NCBI RefSeq assembly: GCF_030519475.1
Contig: NZ_JAUMKD010000010.1
Coordinates: 62,001-126,000, forward strand
Reading direction: 5' to 3'
DNA length: 64,000 nucleotides
From: Micromonospora sp. C28SCA-DRY-2
GTDB lineage: Bacteria; Actinomycetota; Actinomycetes; Mycobacteriales; Micromonosporaceae
Shown here piece by piece: positions 33,249-41,586 of the stretch. A program made the position numbers and the translations under genes. How positions within the stretch are numbered: the stretch's first letter is position 1; every line of letters begins with the position of its first letter. The notes under the pieces are model-generated. The model did not search any database, was not told where the DNA came from, and was given only the letters and a program-made list of their open reading frames with translations.

Positions 33249-34199
33249 TCACCACTCGGGGATGAGCGGCGGATCCGGCTCGTGCCGCCGCCAGGCTTCG
33301 GCGAGGCGGACGAGGCGGGTGGGGGCGGCGATGCCGCGCACGGTCGCGATCCTGCCGTCGGCGACGTCGAACGCCACGGCGCCGACGACCCGGTCACCGA
33401 CCACGGCGAGGATCGCGGGAGCGTGGTTGACGAGCGCGTAGTGGATGGCGGGCGTGCCGCCGGCGAACCGCCGTTTCGCGGGTGTGGGCTTGAAGCCGGC
33501 CCGGGCGACGGCGGCGATGCGCTGCGGCGTGTCGTACCGCTGCAGCGTCCCGGTCAGCCCGGCGCCGTCCGAGATCGCGGTCGCGTCGTCGGTGAGCAGC
33601 GCCACCAGCCGTTCGGTGCGGCCCGAATAGGCGGCGGCGAGGAATTCCTCGACGATCCTGCGGGCGGCTGCCGGGTCGACCTCGCCGCCGGGACGCGCCA
33701 CGGTGACGCGCCGTCGGGCCCGGTGCAGGTGCTGCTGGCTCGCGGACTCGGTGATGTCGAGGATCTCGGCGATCTCCGCGTGGCTGTACGAAAACGCCTC
33801 GCGCAGGAGGTAGACGGCCCGCTCGACGGGTGACAGGCGCTCCAGGAGGGTCAGCACGGCCAGGGAGACCGACTCGCGCTGCTCGACGGTGTCGGCCGGG
33901 CCGAGCATCGGATCGCCGTCGAGGAGCGGTTCGGGCAGCCAGGAGCCGACGCTGCGTTCGCGGCGGGCCTGTGCCGAGCGGAGCCGGTCGAGGCACAGGT
34001 TGGTGACGACCTTGGTCAGCCATGCTTCCGGCACCCTGATCCGCTGCCGGTCGGCGGCCTGCCAGTGCAGGAACGCGTCCTGCACCGCGTCTTCGGCGTC
34101 GGCGGCGGAGCCGAGCAGCCGGTACGCCAGCGAGGCCAGCCGGTTCCGGCTGGCCTCGAACCGACTGGCGTCGAAGCGATCGGCGGCGGTGCTGTCCAC
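33249..34199 (-). CDS. ECF sigma factor with SnoaL-like C-terminal domain (ECF41 / SigJ type)
   Basis: 316 residues. Sigma region 2 holds RLLGSAADAEDAVQDAFLHW and region 4 REAFSYSHAEIAEILDITESA. Between them WLPEPLL is the linker motif of ECF41 sigma factors, and the last 110 residues are an NTF2/SnoaL domain that acts as a built-in regulator in that group. ECF41 genes are typically linked to carboxymuconolactone decarboxylase, oxidoreductase or epimerase genes; here an FAD oxidoreductase lies directly upstream. GTG 34199 follows TAGGGT by 7 nt, so it may also have its own promoter. Confidence 0.92.
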   Translation of the reverse strand: MDSTAADRFDASRFEASRNRLASLAYRLLGSAADAEDAVQDAFLHWQAADRQRIRVPEAWLTKVVTNLCLDRLRSAQARRERSVGSWLPEPLLDGDPMLGPADTVEQRESVSLAVLTLLERLSPVERAVYLLREAFSYSHAEIAEILDITESASQQHLHRARRRVTVARPGGEVDPAAARRIVEEFLAAAYSGRTERLVALLTDDATAISDGAGLTGTLQRYDTPQRIAAVARAGFKPTPAKRRFAGGTPAIHYALVNHAPAILAVVGDRVVGAVAFDVADGRIATVRGIAAPTRLVRLAEAWRRHEPDPPLIPEW

Positions 34200-34209
34200 C
34201 CGGACCACC

Positions 34210-35460
34210 CTAGGCGGCAACCCGACCGCCCCGGACGGACGCGTCAGCACCGGGCCCGGCGACTCGTGCGCCCTTCCCGGCGGACCCATCCGCCGCGGCG
34301 GCCAGACGGCGCCTGCGCCGGGGCACACCGAAGGTCGGGTGCGCGGTGGCCCAGAGCGAGAGCCTGAGGACGCCCGCCTTGATCCGCGCGGCCTTCCGGC
34401 CGCCCAGGTACGTCGGCTTCGGTTGCGCCTCGCCGTCGACCAGTTGCAGGATGCCGTCCCGCCGCCCCAGGCTGATGTGGTTGCCCGGGTAGGCCAGCTT
34501 GGTGGTCGCGACCCCGCCGCCGGTCAGGCGTCCCACGATCGCCTCGATGGCCTGCTTGCCGGTGTAGCCGGCCGAGGCGCAGGACATCGGCAGCGGCCGG
34601 CCGTTGTCGCCGATGGCGTGGGCGCTGTCGCCGACGGCGTAGACGTTCGGGTGCGACACCGACCGCATGGTGCGGTCGACGACGATCCGACCCTGCTCGG
34701 TGACCTCCAGCCCGCTGGCGGCGGCGATGGGGGCGACCGCGAACCCGGCCGTCCACACGGTGGCGTCCGAGGTTAGGGCGGTGCCGTCGGCGCAGAGCAC
34801 CCGCGCTGCCTCGACGGCTTCGACCCGGGTGTGCTCCAGGACGCCGATGCCCAGCCGCTCGCAGGCGCGGCGCAGGTGGCTGCGGGCTCCGGCGGAGAGC
34901 CGGGCGCCCAGCTCGCCGCGGGCGATCAGCACCACCGACAGGCCGGGCCGGGACTCGGCGATCTCGGTGGCGGTCTCGATGCCGGTCAACCCGTCGCCGA
35001 CGACCAGCACCCTCCCGCCGCCGTCCCGCCCGCCCAGGTTGTCCAGGCGCTCGCGCAGGCGCAGCGCCGAGGGTCGGGCGGCGACGTCGAAGGCGTGCTC
35101 CGCCGCGCCGGGGACACCGCGCTGGTCGCCGTGGCTGCCGAGGGCGTAGACAAGCGTGTCGTAGCCGAGCTCGCCACCGCCGTCGGCGTCGGCCACGGCG
35201 ACGACCTGGCGCTCCGGGTCGACGGCGGTGACCCGGGCCAGGCGCAGCCGGATCCCCGTGCCGGCGAAGACGTCGGCGAGCTTCGGAGCCGCGATCTCCT
35301 GGCCGGCCGCGAGCTGGTGCAGCCGCAGCCGCTGGACGAAGTCCGGCTCGGCGTTGACCACGGTGACCTCGGTGTCGGCCGGGGACAGCCGGCGGGCCAG
35401 GTTCCCGGCCACGAAGGCCCCGGCGTAGCCGGCGCCGAGGACGACGATGCGGTGCCTCAT
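34210..35460 (-). CDS. FAD/NAD(P)-dependent pyridine nucleotide-disulphide oxidoreductase (NDH-2-like)
   Basis: 416 residues. The FAD-binding motif is VVLGAGYAGAFVAGNL (residues 5-20), a second Rossmann motif VLVVGDGLTGIETATEIAE lies near 150-168, and the FAD-closing motif is HPNVYAVGDSAHAIG near 290. Family members pass electrons from NAD(P)H to quinones or small acceptors. AGGAGCGACAC precedes the ATG. It lies just upstream of the ECF41 sigma gene, and its promoter region has a partial match to the ECF41 consensus. It is probably the sigma factor's target. Confidence 0.9.
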   Translation of the reverse strand: MRHRIVVLGAGYAGAFVAGNLARRLSPADTEVTVVNAEPDFVQRLRLHQLAAGQEIAAPKLADVFAGTGIRLRLARVTAVDPERQVVAVADADGGGELGYDTLVYALGSHGDQRGVPGAAEHAFDVAARPSALRLRERLDNLGGRDGGGRVLVVGDGLTGIETATEIAESRPGLSVVLIARGELGARLSAGARSHLRRACERLGIGVLEHTRVEAVEAARVLCADGTALTSDATVWTAGFAVAPIAAASGLEVTEQGRIVVDRTMRSVSHPNVYAVGDSAHAIGDNGRPLPMSCASAGYTGKQAIEAIVGRLTGGGVATTKLAYPGNHISLGRRDGILQLVDGEAQPKPTYLGGRKAARIKAGVLRLSLWATAHPTFGVPRRRRRLAAAADGSAGKGARVAGPGADASVRGGRVAA

Positions 35461-35497
35461 GTGTCGCTCCTGTCTGTTCGCGTGCTCTCGCGAGTTG

Positions 35498-35524
35498 AGC
35501 GGAGCAGCGCCCCGATTGCTGACA
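35498..35524 (-). promoter_or_regulatory. Possible ECF41-type promoter
   Basis: On - the sequence TGTCAGC (35518-35524), 16 bp, CGCT (35498-35501) resembles the ECF41 consensus as I recall it, TGTCACA-N16-CGTC: five of seven and two of four positions match. It is 37 bp upstream of the oxidoreductase ATG. Confidence 0.4.
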
Positions 35525-35600
35525 GGAGCGGGCTGTGGCGCGGGCCACAAAGCGCCATGAGCGCGGCGCCCCGTGGGCCACGGGCAGGAGTCGGGCGCCG

Positions 35601-35966
35601 TCAGCGGTGGTCGTTCTCCTTCAGTTCGATCACCCAGGCGCGCCGCTCGGCGATCTTGCCGTCGCGCATCACGAACACCTCGGCCATCGACATCCGCATC
35701 TCCTCGCCGGTGTCGCGCCGCACCGAACCGACGAGTTCCGCCATGACCGTGTCGCCCTGCTCCACCATCCGGACCACCTCGAGTCGGGGCGGCGGCACGA
35801 AACCGGGTCCCTCGATCGCGGCGTCGTACGCCTCCTTGCCCTTCAGGTGGAACGCGCCGAAGACCGTCCACTCGATGTCGTCGGTCAGGCAGGACAGGAT
35901 CTGCGCGTGGTCGTTCCTGCGGAAGCCGTCCAGGTAGGTCTCGACGGTTTCGGTGTTGCGCGACAT
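35601..35966 (-). CDS. SnoaL/NTF2-like protein
   Basis: 121 residues with the NTF2-like layout: helix NTETVETYLDGFRRNDHAQILSCLTDDIEW, then strands GAFHLKGKEAYDAAIEG and a final beta-sheet VFVMRDGKIAERRAWVIEL. Such proteins are isomerases, hydrolases or ligand-binding proteins; here it may work with the oxidoreductase or echo the sigma factor's own SnoaL domain. It is first of the three-gene same-strand set SnoaL - oxidoreductase - ECF sigma (140-bp gap to the second gene). Confidence 0.85.
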   Translation of the reverse strand: MSRNTETVETYLDGFRRNDHAQILSCLTDDIEWTVFGAFHLKGKEAYDAAIEGPGFVPPPRLEVVRMVEQGDTVMAELVGSVRRDTGEEMRMSMAEVFVMRDGKIAERRAWVIELKENDHR

Positions 35967-36083
35967 GGGCGGTCTCCCCTCGCTGGGTCTGCCCGGGACG
36001 GCAGACCCAGCGACGCTATCCGCCAGGTGTGACGGAGGCGGGGAACGTCTCCGTCGGCCCGAGCAGGCAGCGCCGCAGCACGG

Positions 36084-37817
36084 TCAAGCCGCTGGACGGG
36101 CCAGGTGAGCCGGCGGGAGCGACGGGTCCTGGTCCGGCGGTGCGGTGGCGAACGGGGCGAGGAGGCCGGGCAGCGTCCGCTCGGCCAGGGCGACCACGTC
36201 GGCGGCGGCGAGGTCGACCGCCGCGTACCGGCCGTGGCCGGCGGCCGTGGTGGCGGTCAGCGTCGCCAGGCCGAGCCGGCGTTGCAACACGCTCTGCCGC
36301 ACCTGCCAGCCGATCACCGCCCCGCCGCGCAGCGCCGAGGTGGACCGGCTGACCAGCCCCGACCGGACCACCAGGTGGTCGCCGACCGTCGCATGCCCCA
36401 ACGCCCGGTACGCCACCACCGCGGCCACCGCCACCAGCGGCGCCGACACCGGCCCGGCCAGCCACAACCGGGGCAGGCCGAGGACGGCGCCCAGCCCGGC
36501 CAGCGCCCCGGTGAGCGCCGCCACCACCAGCGCCGCCCAGCCGAGCCGGCGGCGCAGCGCGGCCGGCGGGTGCCCGCGCAGCGGCGCCTCGAACGGGTTC
36601 GGGTCGGCGTCGAGCACCGCGGCGGCCACCGAACGGGCCACCCGGACCGGGCCGCGCGGCAGCACAATGGTGGCCGGGGTCATGCTCCACACCGTCAGGC
36701 CGGTGGTGATGACGTTGGTGTCCGCCGTGCCCATCCACCGCCACAGCACCGGTTCGGAGATCTCCACGCCGCGCAGCCGGTCGTCGTCCCGGTCGACCTC
36801 GCGGGTCTTGAACAGGCCCTGGCTGGTACGCAGCACGCTGCCGGCCGCGGTGCGCACCCGGGTCAGCCGGAAGTCCCAGAACTCGGCGACGAACGCCACC
36901 GCCATGCCGGCCACCCCGAGCACCCCCGCCGCGGCGACGGCGATCACGGCGGACCAGCCGAGCCCGAGCGCGCGCCAGTCCAGCAGCTCAGCGACCGCGC
37001 CCGCGGCGTCGAACCCGAACGACCCGGCCGTCCAGTACGCGCCCCAGAGCAGGCCGGCCGCCATCACGAACGCCCAGACGTTGACCACGTTGTGCACCAG
37101 CCAGGACCAGCGGATCCGGGCGAGGACCCGGGCGTCGCCGGCGACCGCTCCCCCGCCGCGCGCGGCTCCCGCCGGCCGGGCCCCGGCGCCGCTCGGCGTC
37201 GCACCGTCGGTCGCCGGGTCGTCGGCGTCACGCAGCCCGGCCCGGGCGTCAGCATCGCGCGGCCCGCCCCGTGCGGCCGCGTCACGCACTGGCGAGCCGG
37301 AGCGCGGCGACCCGTCCCGCTCGGCCGGCTCGTCGCCGGGCGCCGCCCCGTCACCCGGCGGTGCGACCGGCTCGCCGCCGAGCAGGTCCCGGCGCAGCCG
37401 TTCGGCCGTCCGCACGTTGACCGCGTCCAGCCGCAGCGCCGCCTCCCCCTCCGCACCGGGCAGGCCGGCGCCGACGGTCACCACCCGCAGCCCGGCCAGC
37501 CGGTGCCGCAGCGTCGCCGTCGCGGTCACGCTGCGGATCCGGTCCCGGCGGACCGAGCGGTGCGAGCGCACCAGCAGGCCGGTGCGCAGCTCGACCCGTT
37601 CCCCGGTCACCCGGTACCGCGTCTTCGCCCACCGCAGCAGGTCGTGCCCGGCCTGGGCGACACCGACGACGGCGACCGCCAGCACCGGCCAGAGCGTCGA
37701 CAGCCGCGCCTCGACCCGGAACACCCCCACCGCCAGGCCGGTCGGCGCGAGCGACAGCAGGCTGCGGACCACGTCCACCCACACCATGCGTACGTCCAGC
37801 CGCCGCCACCCGGTCAC
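36084..37817 (-). CDS. PH-domain (bPH2 / YdbT-like) membrane protein
   Basis: 577 residues. Three bPH2 (DUF304) repeats are carried: near residues 60-150 (TRYRVTGERVELRTGLLVRSHR), near 310-400 (GLFKTREVDRDDDRLRGVEI) and near 480-550 (HLVVRSGLVSRSTSALRGGAV). Paired membrane helices precede each one. Between the first repeat and the next helices lies an 80-90 residue Ala/Gly/Pro/Asp/Arg-rich disordered insertion. The GTG start overlaps the previous stop as GTGA. YdbT-type proteins act in membrane-associated stress functions, poorly defined. Confidence 0.85.
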   Translation of the reverse strand: MTGWRRLDVRMVWVDVVRSLLSLAPTGLAVGVFRVEARLSTLWPVLAVAVVGVAQAGHDLLRWAKTRYRVTGERVELRTGLLVRSHRSVRRDRIRSVTATATLRHRLAGLRVVTVGAGLPGAEGEAALRLDAVNVRTAERLRRDLLGGEPVAPPGDGAAPGDEPAERDGSPRSGSPVRDAAARGGPRDADARAGLRDADDPATDGATPSGAGARPAGAARGGGAVAGDARVLARIRWSWLVHNVVNVWAFVMAAGLLWGAYWTAGSFGFDAAGAVAELLDWRALGLGWSAVIAVAAAGVLGVAGMAVAFVAEFWDFRLTRVRTAAGSVLRTSQGLFKTREVDRDDDRLRGVEISEPVLWRWMGTADTNVITTGLTVWSMTPATIVLPRGPVRVARSVAAAVLDADPNPFEAPLRGHPPAALRRRLGWAALVVAALTGALAGLGAVLGLPRLWLAGPVSAPLVAVAAVVAYRALGHATVGDHLVVRSGLVSRSTSALRGGAVIGWQVRQSVLQRRLGLATLTATTAAGHGRYAAVDLAAADVVALAERTLPGLLAPFATAPPDQDPSLPPAHLARPAA

Positions 37818-38311
37818 GTCGCGTCCCCCGGTGTCTGCCGCACCAACTCGGTGAGCTGTTCCGCGGTCCGCGCGGCCACCTCCGCGTCCAATCCCACCAG
37901 CCGTACCGGGCCGTGCGCGGAGGCGGTCGTCACGGTCACCGTGGCCAGCCCGAACATCTGCTGCAACGGCCCGCGCACCCGGTCCACGGTCTGGATGCGG
38001 GACATCGGGGCGACCCGCCACTCCCGCACGAACCAACCCGAGGACGCGTACACCGCCTCGGTGGTGGCCTCCCACCGGTGCACCGCGTACCGCCAGGAGG
38101 GCACCACCGCCGCGTAACCGGCCGCCGCCAGCACCGTGACCACCAGCGCCGGACCGGACCACGGCCGGGTCGACCCGGCCACCGCGTACGCCGCCGCCAG
38201 CGCGGCCAGCACCGGGGCCGCGCCGAGCACCGCGCGTACCGTCCACCACCCGACCGCCCGCCGCTCCACCCGGTGCCGGGGCGGGCGCAGCCGTACCGTC
38301 GATCCCGTCAT
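37814..38311 (-). CDS. PH-domain (bPH2 / YdbS-like) membrane protein
   Basis: 165 residues: two adjacent membrane helices (about residues 20-45 and 52-70) followed by one bPH2 domain with WEATTEAVYASSGWFVREWRVAPMSRIQTVD and the closing ATVTVTTASAHGPVRL. It is the usual small partner of the longer three-PH protein, translated just before it with a 4-nt overlap; the two probably form one membrane complex. ATG 38311 (MTGSTVRLRPPRH) was chosen from the limit of family-like sequence. Confidence 0.87.
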   Translation of the reverse strand: MTGSTVRLRPPRHRVERRAVGWWTVRAVLGAAPVLAALAAAYAVAGSTRPWSGPALVVTVLAAAGYAAVVPSWRYAVHRWEATTEAVYASSGWFVREWRVAPMSRIQTVDRVRGPLQQMFGLATVTVTTASAHGPVRLVGLDAEVAARTAEQLTELVRQTPGDAT

Positions 38312-38364
38312 CGCCTCATCGTGGGGGCCGGCGCCGCCCCGGACACCTGCCGACGGGCCAGACC

Positions 38365-38400
38365 GGTGGCCGATCGGCCAGAAATGGTGGCCGATGGGCA
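38365..38400. promoter_or_regulatory. Direct repeat and palindrome upstream of the second histidine kinase
   Basis: GGTGGCCGAT occurs at 38365-38374 and 38386-38395, exactly 21 bp (two helical turns) apart. The first copy is part of the 14-bp perfect palindrome TGGCCGATCGGCCA (38367-38380). The -10 box TACGCT of the kinase gene is at 38425-38430, so this is a likely activator site. Confidence 0.6.
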
Positions 38401-38436
38401 GCCGCCCGGCCGGCGCCGCCTTTCTACGCTCACCCC

Positions 38437-39702
38437 ATGAGCGCGACCCGCACCGGCCGGACGTCGCCACGCTGGCTGCTCCCGGCCGAGCTGGCCACCC
38501 TCGACGCCGCCGGCGCCCGGCAGCGGCGTACCGTCCGGGACTGGGTGGTGGACGCGACGCTGGTCGCGGCGGCGGCGCTGGTCGGGTTGTCGGTGTGGAG
38601 CGAGGACCCGCCCTACTACGCCGCGGCGGTCCCGGCCTGGATGCTCGCGGTCGACCCGTGGGTCGGCGCCGCCGCGTGCCTGGCCCTGTGGTGGCGGCGC
38701 CGGTTCCCGATGGCGCTGGCCGTCGCGCTGGTGCCGGCGCTCTACGTCGCCGGCACCGCGGTGGGCGCCACGATGGTCGCGGTGCTGACCGTGGCGGTGC
38801 GCCGCGACTGGCTGCCCGCCACCCTGGCCACCGCCGGCTACCTGGTGCCAGCGCTGATCTTCGGGGCGCTGCACCCCGCCCCCGGCACCGGCGTGGTCGC
38901 CTCGGTGGCGCTGGTCGGCATGATGTACCTGGTGCCGCTCGGCTGGGGGATGGCCACCCGAGCCCGCCGGCAGCTGATCGCCAGCCTGCGCCGCGACGCC
39001 GAGCGGGAACGGCAGGAGCACCACCGCCGGCTCGCCGACGCCCGCCGCGGTGAGCGGGAACGCATCGCGCGGGAGATGCACGACGTGCTGGCACACCGGA
39101 TCTCGCTGCTGTCGGTGCACGCCGGTGGCCTGGCGTACCGCACGGCGCAGGCCGAGGCGGGCGTCGGTCGGCCGCTGGAAGCCGCCGAGATCGGCCAGGC
39201 GGTCGAGGTGATCCGGGAGGCGGCCGTGCGGGCGCTGGACGAGCTGGGCGAGGTGCTCGCGGTGCTGCGCACCGACGGCGGGGACGGCCGGGAACGGGTG
39301 GCGCCGCAGCCGCGGCTGGCCGACATCCCCCGGCTGGTCGCCGAGGCCCGGGCCGCGGGCCAGCGGGTGAGCTTCGAGATGGAGTGCGCCCCGGGCGCCG
39401 CCGAGGCGTTGCGCCCGGCCACCCAGCGCACCGTCTACCGGACCGTCCAGGAGGGACTCACCAACGCCCGCAAGCACGCGCCCGGCGCGCAGGTGGCGGT
39501 CCGGGTGGACGCCGGGCCGGACACCGGCGTGGTCGCGTCGGTCACCAATCCCCTGCCGGGTACGCCCACCGGCGAGCTGCCGGGCGCGGGGGCGGGCCTG
39601 ACCGGGCTCGCCGAGCGGGTGGCCCTCGACGGCGGCACCATCGAGCACGGCGTCGCCGACGGCTCGTTCCGGCTGACCACCCGGCTATCCTGGCCGACGT
39701 GA
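38437..39702 (+). CDS. Sensor histidine kinase (HisKA_3 type)
   Basis: 421 residues. About five to six membrane helices (residues 35-172) with short loops come first, then a coiled linker and the phospho-acceptor region EREMHDVLAHRISLLSVH type, with His215 (AREMHDVLAH). HATPase_c carries EGLTNARKHAPG and a final GLTGLAERV. A sensor without an outer domain suggests membrane-state sensing, as in DesK-like kinases. ATG 38437 follows TACGCT by 6 nt (leaderless). Its stop overlaps the response-regulator start (GTGA). Confidence 0.92.
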   Translation: MSATRTGRTSPRWLLPAELATLDAAGARQRRTVRDWVVDATLVAAAALVGLSVWSEDPPYYAAAVPAWMLAVDPWVGAAACLALWWRRRFPMALAVALVPALYVAGTAVGATMVAVLTVAVRRDWLPATLATAGYLVPALIFGALHPAPGTGVVASVALVGMMYLVPLGWGMATRARRQLIASLRRDAERERQEHHRRLADARRGERERIAREMHDVLAHRISLLSVHAGGLAYRTAQAEAGVGRPLEAAEIGQAVEVIREAAVRALDELGEVLAVLRTDGGDGRERVAPQPRLADIPRLVAEARAAGQRVSFEMECAPGAAEALRPATQRTVYRTVQEGLTNARKHAPGAQVAVRVDAGPDTGVVASVTNPLPGTPTGELPGAGAGLTGLAERVALDGGTIEHGVADGSFRLTTRLSWPT

Positions 39703-40370
39703 CAGCGGACCGGATCCGTGTCCTGCTCGTCGACGACGACGCGCTGGTGCGTACCGGGTTGCGCCTGATGCTCGGTGGCGCCCCGGACCTCGACGTGGTC
39801 GGCGAGGCCGCCGACGGGGCCGACGTCGTCGACGCGGTGGCCCGGCTGCGCCCGGACGTGGTGCTGATGGACGTCCGCATGCCGGTGCTGGACGGGATCG
39901 CGGCTACCCGGAACCTGGGCAGCCGGGCCGGGCACCGGCCCGCGGTCATCGTGCTGACCACCTTCGACGCCGACGCCACCGTGCTGGAGGCGCTGCGGGC
40001 CGGCGCGGCCGGGTTCCTGGTCAAGCACACGCCGCCGGAGCGGATCGTCGACGCCGTGCACCGGGCCGCCGCCGGGGAGCCGGTGCTCTCCCCCACCGTG
40101 GCGCGCGCCCTCATCGACCGGGTCGCCGCCGGTGGCGACCCGGTCGACGAGCGGCGGCGCCGCGCCCGGGAGCGGTTCGCCCTGCTCACCGAGCGCGAGC
40201 GGCAGGTGGCGCGGGCGGTGGCGGAGGGACTGTCCAACGCCGACATCGCCGGCCGGCTGTTCCTCTCGGTGGGCAGCGTGAAGGCGCACATCTCCAGCGC
40301 GCTGACCCGGCTGGACATGACCAACCGGATCCAGCTGGCCCTGCTGGCCCACGACGCCGCCGACGACTGA
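39699..40370 (+). CDS. NarL-family response regulator
   Basis: 223 residues. The receiver has VLLVDDDALVRTG, phospho-acceptor Asp58 (VVLMDVRMPVLDG) and FLVKHTPPE; the LuxR HTH is LTERERQVARAVAEGLSNADI with SVGSVKAHISSALTRL. It is translationally coupled to the upstream kinase and probably binds the GGTGGCCGAT repeats in front of the kinase gene (inference). Convergent with the hemerythrin fusion gene. Confidence 0.93.
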   Translation: MTADRIRVLLVDDDALVRTGLRLMLGGAPDLDVVGEAADGADVVDAVARLRPDVVLMDVRMPVLDGIAATRNLGSRAGHRPAVIVLTTFDADATVLEALRAGAAGFLVKHTPPERIVDAVHRAAAGEPVLSPTVARALIDRVAAGGDPVDERRRRARERFALLTERERQVARAVAEGLSNADIAGRLFLSVGSVKAHISSALTRLDMTNRIQLALLAHDAADD

Positions 40371-40419
40371 GCCGCCACCGCGGCCGGTCGTGGTCAGCCG
40401 GTGCCGGGGGCCAGCCGGT

Positions 40420-41253
40420 TCAGCGGGCGCCGTCGAGGACGGGGATCAGCTGCTCCTCCTCGTAGGTCAGGTGGCGTTCCAGCTCGTCGGTGAGCCGGTC
40501 GACCTGCCGGCGCAGCTGGACCGGGTCGGCGGTGGCGTCGGCGAGCACCGCGCGCAGCCGCTCCACCAGCTCGGCCACCCGCCGGTGCTCCTCCCGCAAC
40601 CGGGCCAGCGTCGCGGCCAGGTCGGGACGCTGCTGGTCGAGGGCGGTGAACAGGCCGGTGTCCTCCATGGTGTGGTGGTGGTGCAGTCCCTGACAGACGG
40701 TCAGGCAGTTGATCCGTAGCTGGGCGCCCAGCCCCGGCCCGGAGCGGGCCACCTCGGCGCGGATCAGCGCGAGTTCCCGCCGGAACGCGTCGTGCAGCAG
40801 CTTGAGCCCCGCGCCGAGGGACGGGGCGTTGGGCGGCCCGCCGGCCACCTGGTACAGCGCCACCACCGGGAGGACCCGCGTCGTCTTCTCCTGGTAGGCG
40901 GCCCAACCCGGGTCGGCCTCGACGGCACGGGCGAAGACGCGGTCGCGGTCGGCGCCGATCAGCACCTCGGCCCGCGCCTGGTAGGTGAAGACGCCGTCCT
41001 CGACGGTGGCCCGCGGGTCGGCCACCAGGTTGTGGTACCAGTCGGGGTGGCGCGGCGCGCCCCCGGCGGAGGCGATCACCAGGATGCGTTCCCCGCCGTC
41101 GGGCAGGTAGCCGACCGGGGTGGTGTGCGGGGCGCCGGTACGGGCCCCGGTGGTGGTGAGCAGGATGAGCCGGCCGCCCGCGAAGGGGCCGCCGACCCGG
41201 CCGGAGTTGGCCCGGAACTCGTCGATGATCTGCTGGTTGAAGTCGTTGGGCAT
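40420..41253 (-). CDS. Fusion of deazaflavin (F420)-dependent nitroreductase and hemerythrin domain
   Basis: 277 residues. Residues 1-135 are a DDN-type split-barrel: PFAGGRLILLTTTGARTGAPHTTP and HPDWYHNLVADPRATVEDG are the family hallmarks for F420 binding. Residues 148-272 are a hemerythrin-like four-helix bundle with His154, the HHHH/E cluster at 191-197, EEH (His223) and RHLTYEEEQLIP (His261, Glu265) as di-iron ligands. The two parts together suggest redox chemistry with O2 or NO sensing. Each domain is common; the fusion is less so. Confidence 0.88.
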   Translation of the reverse strand: MPNDFNQQIIDEFRANSGRVGGPFAGGRLILLTTTGARTGAPHTTPVGYLPDGGERILVIASAGGAPRHPDWYHNLVADPRATVEDGVFTYQARAEVLIGADRDRVFARAVEADPGWAAYQEKTTRVLPVVALYQVAGGPPNAPSLGAGLKLLHDAFRRELALIRAEVARSGPGLGAQLRINCLTVCQGLHHHHTMEDTGLFTALDQQRPDLAATLARLREEHRRVAELVERLRAVLADATADPVQLRRQVDRLTDELERHLTYEEEQLIPVLDGAR

Positions 41254-41586
41254 GCGCTGCTTCCGGTCGAGGCCGTGCGGCCGATCGATGGGCCGCACGG
41301 AGGTCGCGCCGAGCCTCGGTCGGGCCGGCGCGGGAGGCGAGGACAGTCGTGGTCACCCGGCGTCAGGCGCGGGGACGGCGCGCGAGCGCGCGCGGCGGCG
41401 GAACTGTCGGCAGGGATCGGCGGGCCGCGGGCCCGCCCCCGGGTCACGACGTCGCCGGGTGCCCTGTCCGCTCGTGGCCCATGGCCGACCCGGCAGTCAC
41501 GGTGCCGACCCTACTGCCGCCCGCGCCGGCCGGCAACGATCTTTTCCCGGTTGTGCCGGGGCGCGTACCGCTGGCACCGTCGGGAC
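41254..41586. other. 333-bp divergent intergenic region
   Basis: It holds the promoters of the hemerythrin fusion (-) and DinB-like (+) genes. Seen here: a CGCGCG-AG-CGCGCG palindrome at 41379-41392 and a distant inverted repeat CACCCGGCG/CGCCGGGTG (41354-41362, 41453-41461). Both are GC-only and could be chance. No gene was found. Confidence 0.4.

Noticed and set aside
41379..41392. CGCGCG-AG-CGCGCG palindrome as an operator
   Set aside because: Pure GC alternation is common by chance in this composition and there is no second copy.
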